Shown piece after piece: positions 38,615 to 47,476 of a stretch of 64,000 bases of DNA (positions are counted from its first letter, which is position 1; each line of letters opens with the position of its first letter). The stretch comes from SG8-41 sp035649495 (GTDB lineage Bacteria; Pseudomonadota; Gammaproteobacteria; Burkholderiales; SG8-41). A model generated the notes under the pieces. It was not told the DNA's origin, did no database searches, and saw only the letters and a list, made by a program, of their open reading frames with translations. The translations under genes and the position numbers were made by a program. The DNA lies in the NCBI GenBank assembly GCA_035649495.1, contig DASRJL010000041.1, forward strand, positions 1 through 64,000, written 5' to 3'.

Positions 38615-40831
38615 ATGAAACCGAGATCATCACAGCTTCGCCTCGTCGGCACGTCGGCGGAAGAGCACGCAACGGCGTGGCTCGCCGACGTGGCCGGCCA
38701 CCTGGCGCCCGCGGACCGGGAGGCGCTGGGGCGCGCGCTGGATCTCGTTGCTCCGCTGTACGGCGACAAGCGCCTGCCGTCCGGCGAAGGATTGCTGGAG
38801 CACGCGCTCGATACGGCCGGATTGCTGAGCGAGTTGCGCCTCGACCAGGAGGCGCTCGGGGCCGCGCTGCTTTTTCACTGCCATGGCGTGGCGCCGGAAC
38901 ACGCTGCGAAAGTGCGCGCGGTCTTCGGCAGCACGATCGCCGACCTCGTGGACGGCGTGGTGCGCATGGGTGCGATCGGAGCCCTGTCCGGCCGTCCGCA
39001 GGAGAAGCTGCGGCCCGAGGAGCAGGCCGGCCAGCTCGAAGCGTTGCGCAAGATGCTGCTCGCGATGGTACAGGACGTGCGGGTGGTCCTCATCAGGCTC
39101 GCCGATCACGGGCAGACCCTGCGTTACGCGGTGCGGCTCGATGACTCTCATTCCCGGCGGGAGATCGCACGGCTTACGCGCGACGTCTACGCGCCGCTCG
39201 CGAACCGGCTGGGCGTCTGGCAGCTCAAGTGGGAAATGGAGGATCTGGCGTTCCGCATCCTCGAGCCGGAAGCCTATCTGCGCATCGCCCGCCTGCTGGA
39301 TGAAAAGCGCGGGGACCGCGAGCGCTACCTGGAGAACGTCATCGCGCTCCTGAAGGGAGAGTTGACCTGGGCCGGCATCCCGGCCGAGGTCACCGGCCGG
39401 CCCAAGCACTTCTACAGCATTGCCCAGAAGATGAAGCGCAAGGGCTACGACTTCGAGGCGGTCTACGACGTCCGCGCCGTCCGCGTCCTGGTCGACGAGG
39501 TGAAGGACTGCTACGCCGCGCTGGGCCTCGTGCACAACCTCTGGTCGCCCATACCCAAGGAGTTCGACGACTATATTGCGCGGCCCAAGAGCAACCAGTA
39601 CCGGTCGCTGCACACCGCGGTCTCCGGACCGGAGGGCAAGGCGGTGGAGGTCCAGATCCGCACCCACGAGATGCACCAGGCGTCGGAGTTGGGCGTGGCC
39701 GCGCATTGGCGCTACAAGGAAGGCCGCCGCGGCGACCGCGGGTACGACGAGAAGATTGCCTGGCTGCGCCAGATACTCGAGTGGAAGGACCAGATCGGCG
39801 ACGCGGGCGACCTGGCCGAGCAGTTCCGGACGGGACTTTTCGACGACACCATCTACGTCCTGACGCCGCAGGGCCGGGTCATCGATCTCCCGAAAGGCGC
39901 CACGCCCATCGATTTCGCGTACCACGTGCACACGGAGCTGGGGCATCGCTGCCGCGGGGCGAAGGTGGACGGCGCGATGGTGCCGCTCAGCACGCTGCTT
40001 GCGAACGGCCAGCAGGTCGAGATACTCGCCGCGAAGCAGGGCGGTCCTAGCCGCGACTGGCTGAACCCGGCGCTCGGGTACGTGGCGAGCCACGGCGCGC
40101 GCTCGAAGGTGAGGCAGTGGTTCAATCGCCAGAACCTCGAGACGGCGGTCGCGCAGGGACGCGCGGTGGTCGAGAAGGACCTTCAGCGACTCGGGATGAC
40201 CAGCCTCAATCTCGAGAAGCTTGCTGCCCAGCTCGGCTTCGACAAGGTCGCGGAATTCCTTGCCGAGGTCGGCCGCGGCGAAGTAGGCCACCGGCAACTG
40301 CAGAATGCCATTGCCGCGCTCGACCCGCGCTCGACACCCGTCCTGCCGCAGGAGGAGCGAGAGCCGCTCCCCGTACGCAAGGCCCGCGCTGCGCCCGATC
40401 GGGGCAGTATCCTGATCGTAGGCGTGGACAGGCTGCTTACCGCGCCCGCGAAGTGCTGCAAGCCTGCGCCGCCCGATGCCATCGTCGGCTTCGTCACGCG
40501 CGGGCGCGGTGTGACGATACACCGCGCCGGCTGCAGGAATGTCGCGCGGCTGGCAGCGGAGCGCGTGGTCGCGGCTGCATGGGGAGAGAGCGCAGGAGCC
40601 ACCTATCCCGTGGAGGTCGAGGTGTACGCTGCGGATCGCGCGGGGCTGCGCCGCGATATCGCGGAAGCTCTGGCGCGCGAGGGGATCGGGATCCTCGCGT
40701 CGGCTTCGGCAGCCAGCGACGGCGCCGCGCGGATGCGCTATACGCTCGCGGTAGCCGACCTCGATCGCCTGCGCCAGGCGCTCGCCCTGATACAGCAGGT
40801 GCGCGGGGTCGCCCGCGCCGCGAGGCGTTGA
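38615..40831 (+). CDS. relA: GTP pyrophosphokinase RelA, (p)ppGpp synthetase I
   Basis: 738 residues. It makes (p)ppGpp on stalled ribosomes. The N-terminal hydrolase-like domain has a degenerate HD site: where active SpoT enzymes have HD, this reads LLFHCHGVAP, so hydrolysis is unlikely. The synthetase domain includes RPKHFYSIAQKMKRKGYDFE, PKSNQYRSLHTAV and VEVQIRTHEMH. EFDDYIA carries the acidic ExDD motif typical of monofunctional RelA. TGS (DDTIYVLTPQGRVIDLPKGA), a Cys-rich helical part and a C-terminal ACT domain follow. Length and order are normal. Confidence 0.95.
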   Translation: MKPRSSQLRLVGTSAEEHATAWLADVAGHLAPADREALGRALDLVAPLYGDKRLPSGEGLLEHALDTAGLLSELRLDQEALGAALLFHCHGVAPEHAAKVRAVFGSTIADLVDGVVRMGAIGALSGRPQEKLRPEEQAGQLEALRKMLLAMVQDVRVVLIRLADHGQTLRYAVRLDDSHSRREIARLTRDVYAPLANRLGVWQLKWEMEDLAFRILEPEAYLRIARLLDEKRGDRERYLENVIALLKGELTWAGIPAEVTGRPKHFYSIAQKMKRKGYDFEAVYDVRAVRVLVDEVKDCYAALGLVHNLWSPIPKEFDDYIARPKSNQYRSLHTAVSGPEGKAVEVQIRTHEMHQASELGVAAHWRYKEGRRGDRGYDEKIAWLRQILEWKDQIGDAGDLAEQFRTGLFDDTIYVLTPQGRVIDLPKGATPIDFAYHVHTELGHRCRGAKVDGAMVPLSTLLANGQQVEILAAKQGGPSRDWLNPALGYVASHGARSKVRQWFNRQNLETAVAQGRAVVEKDLQRLGMTSLNLEKLAAQLGFDKVAEFLAEVGRGEVGHRQLQNAIAALDPRSTPVLPQEEREPLPVRKARAAPDRGSILIVGVDRLLTAPAKCCKPAPPDAIVGFVTRGRGVTIHRAGCRNVARLAAERVVAAAWGESAGATYPVEVEVYAADRAGLRRDIAEALAREGIGILASASAASDGAARMRYTLAVADLDRLRQALALIQQVRGVARAARR

Positions 40832-40856
40832 CGGAGGAAAGCTCCGGGAGGTTGGG

Positions 40857-41696
40857 ATGAGTTCCTACGAGAGCCTGCGCGACTCGCTGAGCGCCGCGCT
40901 CGCGCAAATCGTCGCACGCCTGATCGAATACCTGCCGAGCGTCCTGGGGGCGGGGCTCCTCCTCCTCGCCGGCTGGCTGGTCGCGCGCATCCTGCGCGGG
41001 GTCGCGGTCCGGGGCATGGGCGTGCTCGAGCTGGTGCTGCACCGCATGTTCCGCGGGCGCAGCGCCGGTGCGCCGGCCCTGCCTTCGTCGTCGATCGAGA
41101 TCGTCGGCAGCATCCTGTTCTGGGTAGTCATTCTGTTTTTCGTGGCGGCGGCCACGCAGGTGCTGGGGCTAGCCGTATTCAGCGCCTGGCTGAAGGACCT
41201 GGTGAGCTACCTGCCGACGCTGGTTGCGGGCGCGCTGATCATACTCGCCGGCGTGCTGCTGTCCGGTCTCGCGCGGGACGTCACCATCGCCGCGCTGCCC
41301 GGGCTTCCCGAGCGCCAGCGCCTCCTGCTCGGGCGTATCGTTCAGGGCACCCTGCTTCTGGCGGCCGTGGTGGTGGGCGCCGACCAGATCGGGATCCGGG
41401 TCACCTTCCTCGTGATACTGGCGGCGATCGTGGCGGGCGCGGCGATCGGCGGGGTTGCGCTGGCGGTGAGCCTTGGCGCGCGAACGTTCATCGGCAACCT
41501 GATCGGCGCGCACTACCTGCGGCAGGCCTTCGGCATAGGGCAGCGGGTCCGGGTCGCGGGCTACGAGGGAAACATCGTGGATTTGACGGCCGTCTCGCTG
41601 GTCCTGGAGACCGACGAAGGCCGCGTCACGCTGCCGGGCAAGGTCTTCAACGAGGAGCCGATCGTGCTCGTCGTGGCAAGGGGAAGCGATGCCTGA
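40857..41696 (+). CDS. MscS-like mechanosensitive channel family protein
   Basis: 279 residues. It has at least five hydrophobic helices (IEYLPSVLGAGLLLLAGWLV; IVGSILFWVVILFFVAAAT; LVSYLPTLVAGALIILAGVL; IVQGTLLLAAVVVGADQIG; FLVILAAIVAGAAIGGVALA) and a short beta domain (IGQRVRVAGYEGNIVDLTAV, ...VTLPGKVFNEEPIVLV) like the start of an MscS middle domain. The repeated YLP..VAGAL..LAG pattern is that of the conserved TM-helix family. Its last bases overlap the start of the next gene. The setting beside Mg2+ transporter genes suggests a role in ion or osmotic balance. Confidence 0.78.
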   Translation: MSSYESLRDSLSAALAQIVARLIEYLPSVLGAGLLLLAGWLVARILRGVAVRGMGVLELVLHRMFRGRSAGAPALPSSSIEIVGSILFWVVILFFVAAATQVLGLAVFSAWLKDLVSYLPTLVAGALIILAGVLLSGLARDVTIAALPGLPERQRLLLGRIVQGTLLLAAVVVGADQIGIRVTFLVILAAIVAGAAIGGVALAVSLGARTFIGNLIGAHYLRQAFGIGQRVRVAGYEGNIVDLTAVSLVLETDEGRVTLPGKVFNEEPIVLVVARGSDA

Positions 41697-42555
41697 TCCT
41701 GATCCGAGCCCCTTGAGCGTCGCCTTCGTCGAGAGCCATCCGGAGCGCGCGGCGCAGGTGCTGGACGCGCTGCCGGTCCCGGAATCGGCGGCATTTCTCT
41801 CTGCTTCTTCCGCGCGCGTGGGCGCCGCAGTGGTGAGGCACATGACTCCGCAATATGCCGCGCGGTGTGCCGGAGAGATGGACGAGCGCGCGCTGTCGGG
41901 GCTCATTGCGGCGCTCGGGCCGCAGGCTGCGGCGGCGCTACTGCGGCATCTGCCCGCGGATCTCCAGGCCCGGCTGCTGGAGCGCTTGCCCGCCGGCGCC
42001 GCGGTGGCCGTGCGCCTTCTCGTCGGCTATGCGAGGGATACGGCGGGCTCGTGCATGGACCCCTTGCCGCTGGCGCTGCCCGCGGAAACCACGGTCGAGA
42101 GCGCGCTGGCTCAACTCAGGAGGCATGAAGGCGGACCGGACGACGTTGTCTTCGTGGTTGCGCCCGGCCGCAGGCTGCGGGGAGTGGCCGCCGCGGCGGG
42201 TCTCCTGCGCGCGGCGCCGGCGGCTTCGTTGTCCTCCGTGATGCGGCAGCCGGCGCCGTGCGTGTCGTCCCTGACTCCGCTCGCGGCCGTACGCAATCAC
42301 CCCGCGTGGCTGGAAGTCCCCGCGCTGGCCGTCATCGAGGGACAGGATCGGCTGGTGGGCGCGCTGCGCCGCCAGTCCGTGGAAGCGGCGCTCGCGCAGT
42401 ACCCGGGGACGGCGCCGGGACAGGGCACCGATCCCGTGGAGGGGCTGGGCGGCGTGTGCTGGGAGACGCTGGAGTCGCTCGCGCAACTCGCGGTCAGCCT
42501 GGCGCCACCGATACCCGCGGTGGCCCGGCGCAAGGAGAACGAGCATGGGCGTTGA
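41689..42555 (+). CDS. MgtE N-terminal/CBS-type protein without membrane domain
   Basis: 288 residues. The first 110 residues resemble the superhelical N-domain of MgtE (LSGLIAALGPQAAAALLRHL, LPADLQARLLERLPAG), followed by GYARDTAGSCMDPLPLALPA, the usual entry to the CBS pair (compare GYAPDTAGRLMDTGVVGFL in the neighbouring MgtE). The CBS-like part (ETTVESALAQLRRHEGGPDD, LRGVAAAAGLL) is followed by no transmembrane region. It overlaps the genes on both sides (8 and 11 bp). I infer that it is a soluble Mg2+-sensing subunit or regulator of the channel or transporter. Confidence 0.7.
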   Translation: MPDPDPSPLSVAFVESHPERAAQVLDALPVPESAAFLSASSARVGAAVVRHMTPQYAARCAGEMDERALSGLIAALGPQAAAALLRHLPADLQARLLERLPAGAAVAVRLLVGYARDTAGSCMDPLPLALPAETTVESALAQLRRHEGGPDDVVFVVAPGRRLRGVAAAAGLLRAAPAASLSSVMRQPAPCVSSLTPLAAVRNHPAWLEVPALAVIEGQDRLVGALRRQSVEAALAQYPGTAPGQGTDPVEGLGGVCWETLESLAQLAVSLAPPIPAVARRKENEHGR

Positions 42556-43879
42556 AGGTTCAACGGTCGGAACGGCGGTGAGATTGACCGCGGCGAGCGC
42601 GCTCGAAGCCCGCTACCTGCGGGATTTTCCGCGCGAGGCGGCGCGGCGCATCGAAACGCTGCCGGTTGCCCAGATTGCGGACATCGTTGCCGCGCAGCCC
42701 GCGGCGATCGTGGTTCCGGTGTTCGAGCAGTTGACGGGCTACGCAAAGGCCGCGCTGGTCGAGATACTGCCAGGCGACGCGCTGCGCGGGCTCCTCTCCG
42801 GTATGGATCCGCCGCTCGCCGCGGAGTTGCTGCAAGCGTTGGAGCCTGGCCAGCGCCGGCGCTGCCTCGAATCGATGGAAGCCCCGGCGCGCAGCGTGGT
42901 CGAGTCGCTGATGGGCTACGCTCCGGATACCGCCGGCCGGCTCATGGACACGGGGGTCGTCGGCTTTCTCGCGGACATGACGGTGGCCGAGGCGCTCGAC
43001 CGGATGAAGAGCATCCGCAGGTCGCGCGTGCTGCGCGAGCTGCTGCTCGTCGACGGCGAAGGGCGGCTTGCCGGGCGCGTAGAGCTCCATGACCTCGCCG
43101 TGGCGCCGCCGGAAGAGACGTTGCAGCGGCTGGCGAGGCCGATGCAGGCCGCGGTGCTCGACACGGCGCCGAAAGAGGAGGTGGTGCGGCGCATCGAGCA
43201 GCAGCGCGTGTCGGTGCTGCCGGTGGTGAGCGTATCCGGCCGCCTGGTCGGCGCGATTCACTACGACGCGATGTTCGCCGCGGTGCAGGAGGACGCCAGC
43301 CTCGATGTGCAGACGATGGTCGGCGCGCACAAGGACGAGCGCGCGCTGTCCCCGGCCGCCTTCGCGGTGAGGAAGCGCCTGCCGTGGCTGCAGATCAATC
43401 TCGCCACCGCCTTTCTCGCGGCCTCGGTGGTGGGATTGTTCGAGGACATGATCGCGAAATTCACGGCGCTCGCGGTGCTGCTGCCGGTGGTCGCGGGACA
43501 GTCCGGCAATGCCGGCGCGCAGGCGCTGGCGGTGACGATGCGCGGCCTGGCGTTGCGCGAGATCAGCGGCCGCCAGCTGCCCCTGGTCGTGCTGAAGGAG
43601 ATCCACGCCGGCTGCCTGAACGGGCTGGCGGTCGCGCTGGTGACGGGCGCATGCGTCTACCTGTGGAGCGGCTCGCCGGGGCTCGTCATGGTGATCAGCG
43701 TCGCGATGGTGGTCGCCATGGTCGCCGCCGGATTCTCTGGCGCCGTGATTCCCATCATCCTGTCGCGGCTCGGCTTCGATCCCGCGCAGGCCTCGTCCAT
43801 CGTGCTGACGACGGTGACCGACGTGGTAGGCTTCTTCTCGTTCCTGGGGATCGCGGTGCTGCTGCAGGGATGGCTCTAG
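42545..43879 (+). CDS. mgtE: Magnesium transporter MgtE
   Basis: 444 residues. This is a Mg2+-gated Mg2+ channel of the inner membrane. The N-domain (LRDFPREAARRIETLPVAQ; LLSGMDPPLAAELLQALEPG) is followed by a CBS pair (GYAPDTAGRLMDTGVVGF; VSVLPVVSVSGRLVGAIHYD), the plug helix and five transmembrane helices. The conserved pore-region sequence LPVVAGQSGNAGAQALAVTM carries the family's GN.G.Q motif. Length is normal. It is the third gene of a run with the MscS-like and N/CBS proteins; the cyclase gene starts 28 bp later. Confidence 0.93.
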   Translation: MGVEGSTVGTAVRLTAASALEARYLRDFPREAARRIETLPVAQIADIVAAQPAAIVVPVFEQLTGYAKAALVEILPGDALRGLLSGMDPPLAAELLQALEPGQRRRCLESMEAPARSVVESLMGYAPDTAGRLMDTGVVGFLADMTVAEALDRMKSIRRSRVLRELLLVDGEGRLAGRVELHDLAVAPPEETLQRLARPMQAAVLDTAPKEEVVRRIEQQRVSVLPVVSVSGRLVGAIHYDAMFAAVQEDASLDVQTMVGAHKDERALSPAAFAVRKRLPWLQINLATAFLAASVVGLFEDMIAKFTALAVLLPVVAGQSGNAGAQALAVTMRGLALREISGRQLPLVVLKEIHAGCLNGLAVALVTGACVYLWSGSPGLVMVISVAMVVAMVAAGFSGAVIPIILSRLGFDPAQASSIVLTTVTDVVGFFSFLGIAVLLQGWL

Positions 43880-43907
43880 CGTTCAGCCTGCCGGCGCAAG
43901 GAGAACG

Positions 43908-45629
43908 ATGTTGAACACGATACGCCTGAAGATCCTGGCCGTGGCGTTCGCCTTGCTGACGGTGTTTGCCGTCACCACGGGTTTCTCGACCTGGCTCGTG
44001 AAAAACGTGATCGAGGAGATCGAATCCATCACCGTCTACCACATTCCCATCGGCGCGCACGTCGCCAACATCGACGTGCTGACTTTCGAGATGGAGCTGG
44101 AGTTGCGCCGCGCCCTGGCGCAGGTGCCGCTCGAGCCGCCGCGCCTGGCGGCGCTGCGCAAGCGCCATGCGGAGATCGCCGGCACGCTGAAGAGCGGCGT
44201 GAGGGAAGTACACGGCAAGCTGGCCGAAGGCATTGCCGACCGCAGGAACGATGTGGAGGACCGCATCGTGCTGGCGGGCTTGAAGGGGTCCTTCGCTTTC
44301 ATCGAAACGCGCATGGGTCCGTTCCTCAAGTCGGGCAATGCGGCGCTGGCTGCGATCGAGTCCGGCGACCCGCGGCGCGCGGCCGCATCCATGGCGGCGT
44401 TCAGCCAATTCGACGCGGTCTTCGGCCAGGAACTGGCGAACGTGCGTCAGGCCCTGGAGAGCCTGACGCTGTCCTCCATCACCGAGACCAAGCAGCACGA
44501 GCTGGATATCCTCAGGCTGAACGGGATATTGTTCGGTGCCGCGACCGTCATCGGGCTGGGACTGTTCCTGGTGTTGACTCACCGGCTCCAGCGCTCGCTG
44601 GCAGAACTCCTCGCCGGCACCCGGGAGGTCGAGACCGGACGTCTCGATGTCGCCGTGCCGGTCACTTCGCGCGACGAGATCGGCAGGCTGACCGAGGCGT
44701 TCAACCACATGGTCGGTCAGTTGAAGGAGAGGGAGCGGGTCAAGGACACGTTCGGCAAGTACCTCGACCCGCGCATCGTGTCCCGGCTGATCGAGGTGCA
44801 GGGCGACAACCCATCGCTGTCCGAGCGCCGTCCGGCGACGCTGTTCTTTTCCGACATCAAGGGCTTCAGCAGCATGAGCGAAAGCCTGACGGCGAGCGCC
44901 ATGGTCAACCTGCTGAACGCGTACTTTTCCGCCGTCACGAAGGAAATCCGCGACAAGCAGGGGATCATCGACAAGTTCATCGGCGACGCGGTGGTGGCGT
45001 TCTGGACGGCGCCGTTCTCGACCGGCGACGGGCACGCGGCAGACGCCTGCCTCGCGGCCCTCGCGCAGCGGGAAGCCATCGTCGCATTTCGCCGCGAGCT
45101 GCCGCAGATCACCGGGCTGCGCCGCGACGCGCCGGACTTCGGGGTGCGCATGGGGCTCGCGACGGGCGAGGTGGTCATCGGCACGATCGGATCGCACGTC
45201 ACCAAGTCGTACACGGTGATAGGCGACGTGGTGAACACCGCATCGCGGCTCGAGGGCATCAACAAGGCCTACGGCACGCAGATCATCATCGAGGAGGCCA
45301 CCTATCGCCTCGCGCAGGACGTGATCGAGGTGCGGGAACTGGATTTGCTGGCCGTCGCGGGCAAGAGCGAGCCGCTGCGCGTCTACGAGCTCGTCAGCCG
45401 TGCGGGGGAACGCGAGCCCGAACTCTCCGAGCTGCACGAGATCTTCGCCGCGGGCCTTGCCGCTTACCGCGCCCGGGACTGGCAGAACGCAGATCTGCGT
45501 TTTGCCGAATGCCTGGAGCGGCGGAGCGACGACGGGCCGTCGCGCGTATTCCAGCATCGCGTGGAAATACTTCGCGCCGCGCCGCCACCGCCCGACTGGG
45601 ACGGGGTGTGGCGGCATACCGAGAAGTAG
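43908..45629 (+). CDS. Membrane-bound class III adenylate/guanylate cyclase with HAMP domain
   Basis: 573 residues with AAGGAG just upstream of the ATG. Helix 1 (ILAVAFALLTVFAVTTGFST), an extracytoplasmic helical region of about 170 residues, helix 2 (ILFGAATVIGLGLFLVLTH) and a HAMP segment (LLAGTREVETGRLDVAVPVT) lead into the cyclase. The metal aspartates are in TLFFSDIKGFSSMSE and FIGDAVVAFWTAP; TKSYTVIGDVVNTASRLEG supplies the ribose/transition-state residues. The product is probably cAMP. A C-terminal tail (AYRARDWQNADLRF) resembles a TPR. It closes a run of Mg2+ and mechanosensing genes, suggesting a cyclic nucleotide signal tied to ion status. Confidence 0.92.
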   Translation: MLNTIRLKILAVAFALLTVFAVTTGFSTWLVKNVIEEIESITVYHIPIGAHVANIDVLTFEMELELRRALAQVPLEPPRLAALRKRHAEIAGTLKSGVREVHGKLAEGIADRRNDVEDRIVLAGLKGSFAFIETRMGPFLKSGNAALAAIESGDPRRAAASMAAFSQFDAVFGQELANVRQALESLTLSSITETKQHELDILRLNGILFGAATVIGLGLFLVLTHRLQRSLAELLAGTREVETGRLDVAVPVTSRDEIGRLTEAFNHMVGQLKERERVKDTFGKYLDPRIVSRLIEVQGDNPSLSERRPATLFFSDIKGFSSMSESLTASAMVNLLNAYFSAVTKEIRDKQGIIDKFIGDAVVAFWTAPFSTGDGHAADACLAALAQREAIVAFRRELPQITGLRRDAPDFGVRMGLATGEVVIGTIGSHVTKSYTVIGDVVNTASRLEGINKAYGTQIIIEEATYRLAQDVIEVRELDLLAVAGKSEPLRVYELVSRAGEREPELSELHEIFAAGLAAYRARDWQNADLRFAECLERRSDDGPSRVFQHRVEILRAAPPPPDWDGVWRHTEK

Positions 45630-46445
45630 CTAGGCGGTGAAGTGGAGTTCCAGACCGGCGATGGGCAAGCCGGCATACTCGGACGACCACGTCTCGCCGG
45701 GCTTGATCGGCATCGCCGCCGTGAGCGTTCCAGTCGTGACGATCTCTCCCGCGGCGAGGGGCTCGAACTGCGGTTGACCGGCCAGAACGGCCGCGAGATG
45801 CGCCAGCGCGGAAGCCGGATGCCCGAGTGCGTTGGCCCCGACGCCGCGGTCTGCGACCGCGCCGTTCCTGTGCAACGTCACCTGGCAGTCGTGCAGCTTG
45901 CCCACCAGCGCATCCTTGTCCGCTTCCCGTATCTCGCACGGCGCGCCGACGATGAGCCGCCAGTGCAGGGCGAAATCCGCTTCCGACTCGGCGGACTGGA
46001 ATTTCCAGTCGGCGAGACGGCAATCCACGATTTCGAAGCTGGGCGCGTACCACTCGAGTGCGTCCAGCACGGCGCGTGGATCGTCGACGCCGGCGGGCAG
46101 CGGGCCCTTCAACTTGAACGCGATCTCGGGCTCGAGGCGGGGCTGAATGCTGCCTCGCAACGATACCGTCGCGCGGCGGTCGGTAGCGACGATCAGGGTC
46201 GTGTCGTAAACGTGCGCCCAGATCGGCGCAGTCGCGCCGTATTCAGCCCAGATATTGCGGTTGGTGAATCCGATCTTGCGCCCGAGCGTGCGCTCCCCGC
46301 GCGCGCGGCGCAGCCTCAGGATCTCCGCCGACACGGCGTATCCGTGCTCCCAGTCGAAGCCGGGGTTGCGGGCGACGATGGACGGGATGGTTTTCGCGGC
46401 ATCGAGCGCGGCGAGCAGTTCTTTGGCTATCTGTGATGCATCCAT
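45630..46445 (-). CDS. 2-keto-4-pentenoate hydratase/fumarylacetoacetate hydrolase-family protein
   Basis: About 271 residues from the ATG at 46445 (MDASQIAKELLAAL); a start at 46475 would lie in a heptamer array. Blocks RRARGERTLGRKIGFTNRNI, PRLEPEIAFKLKGPLPAG, FEIVDCRLADWKF and LAAGEIVTTGTLTAAMPI match the MhpD/DmpE/DmpH group, which hydrates or decarboxylates 2-oxo-dienoates in meta-cleavage pathways. The EPEIAF and E..DCR acidic residues would bind Mg2+. No other meta-pathway gene is nearby, so its substrate is open. It converges on the cyclase with no gap. Confidence 0.85.
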   Translation of the reverse strand: MDASQIAKELLAALDAAKTIPSIVARNPGFDWEHGYAVSAEILRLRRARGERTLGRKIGFTNRNIWAEYGATAPIWAHVYDTTLIVATDRRATVSLRGSIQPRLEPEIAFKLKGPLPAGVDDPRAVLDALEWYAPSFEIVDCRLADWKFQSAESEADFALHWRLIVGAPCEIREADKDALVGKLHDCQVTLHRNGAVADRGVGANALGHPASALAHLAAVLAGQPQFEPLAAGEIVTTGTLTAAMPIKPGETWSSEYAGLPIAGLELHFTA

Positions 46446-46464
46446 GGGGTGCTCTGTTGTCCGA

Positions 46465-46513
46465 TCACTGGTCACTGGTCACTGGTCACTGGTCACTGGT
46501 CACTGGTCACTGG
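46465..46513. repeat. Perfect heptamer array, (TCACTGG)x7
   Basis: Seven identical units in tandem, the cleanest array in the window, sit between the hydratase start and the SUMF1-like gene stop. Perfect identity suggests recent expansion. Confidence 0.95.
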
Positions 46514-46523
46514 TCACGATTCA

Positions 46524-47315
46524 TCACTTCGCACAGCGGAAACCGATATTGTGATGCCCCGAGGCCGGGTTGCGCGAGAGATTGCGCCCGCGCTGCGTCG
46601 TCGTGATTTCCTCCGCGGGTGAGTCGTGCCCGCCACCGCGCGTGCCGCGCACCGGTCCCGCCGCCGGGTCTTCGCGGCCGTCCTTCGCGTCGTAGGGGTA
46701 GGGACGGTATGCGCTGGAAACCCATTCCCACGCGTTGCCGGACATGTCCTGCGCGCCGAACGGGCTTGCCCCTGCCGGAAAGGCATCGACGCGCGCCGTT
46801 TCGTTGAAGCGCGCTGAAAACTGCGCGCGCGTGCGGTCCGGAAGCGCGTTCCCCCAGGGATAGCGCCTGCCATCGGTCCCGCGGGCCGCCATCTCCCATT
46901 CCGCTTCCGTGGGCAGCCGTTTCCCACGCCACGCGCAATAGTCGCGCGCCCCGGCCCAGCTTACTTCGACGGCAGGATGATGTTCATGCCCCGTATCGGC
47001 CAGCCATTTTCCCGATGTCCGATGCACCCGCGCGTCGGGATCGTCGATGTCGTACAGCCGCTCACCCCTCGTGTTTGCGGGGCCGACCGCGTTCAGGAAC
47101 GCGGCGAACTGCTCGTTGGTAACCGGCAGGCGGTCGATCGCAAATGCGGGCAGGACTACCTGGTGAGCCGGGCGCTCGTCGGCGGGGCCGTCATCGGCGC
47201 CCATGGTGAACGATCCCGCCGGAATCGAAACCATATCCTGCGCATGTGCGGGGAGCCACGCGGGGAGCATCGCAAGCATCGCGCTGACCGCTCCTATCGC
47301 CCTTGCTGTGCTCAC
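46524..47315 (-). CDS. Exported formylglycine-generating-enzyme-like (SUMF1) protein
   Basis: 263 residues from a GTG. A signal peptide (AIGAVSAMLAMLPAWLPAHA-QD) precedes an FGE-sulfatase fold: MVSIPAGSFTMGADDGPADE, RLPVTNEQFAAFLNAVG, WRGKRLPTEAEWEMAARG, RYPWGNALPDRTRAQ and a C-terminal NPASGHHNIGFRCAK. True formylglycine enzymes use a cysteine pair near the C-terminus. Here only the terminal FRCAK cysteine and one in RDYCAWRG are seen, so catalytic activity is doubtful and a binding or scaffold role is likely. No sulfatase gene is near. It lies 160 bp downstream of the DUF350 gene on the same strand. Confidence 0.85.
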   Translation of the reverse strand: MSTARAIGAVSAMLAMLPAWLPAHAQDMVSIPAGSFTMGADDGPADERPAHQVVLPAFAIDRLPVTNEQFAAFLNAVGPANTRGERLYDIDDPDARVHRTSGKWLADTGHEHHPAVEVSWAGARDYCAWRGKRLPTEAEWEMAARGTDGRRYPWGNALPDRTRAQFSARFNETARVDAFPAGASPFGAQDMSGNAWEWVSSAYRPYPYDAKDGREDPAAGPVRGTRGGGHDSPAEEITTTQRGRNLSRNPASGHHNIGFRCAK

Positions 47316-47329
47316 CGGTTGCTCCCCTC

Positions 47330-47357
47330 GTCATGGGTCATGGGTCAGGTGTCATGC
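47330..47357. repeat. Heptamer array, GTCATGG unit, four copies
   Basis: Units GTCATGG, GTCATGG, GTCAGGT, GTCATGC lie just upstream of the SUMF1-like gene start on the minus strand. Confidence 0.8.
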
Positions 47358-47396
47358 GGGAGGCGGCAACCACGCGTGGCCCACGACGGGTCTTGA

Positions 47397-47470
47397 GCAC
47401 GCCTGACCCCTGCCCCCTGATCGCTGACGGGTCCTCGCACGCCTGACCCCTGACCCATGACGCCTGACGG
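47397..47470. repeat. CCTGACC-type repeats with a 40-bp duplication
   Basis: The block GCACGCCTGACCCCTG occurs at 47397-47412 and 47437-47452, followed by further CTGACSC heptamers up to the DUF350 gene stop. The unit matches those near 37.8 kb and in recJ. Confidence 0.85.
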
Positions 47471-47476
47471 GTGTTA

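Noticed and set aside
38630..40522. 630-codon minus-strand open frame opposite relA
   Set aside because: Shadow frame; relA has all expected motifs.
42545..42600. Mg2+ riboswitch upstream of mgtE
   Set aside because: There is no leader; mgtE overlaps the preceding gene.
46465..46513. CRISPR array
   Set aside because: Seven exact 7-bp units with no spacers and no cas genes; this is a simple tandem repeat.
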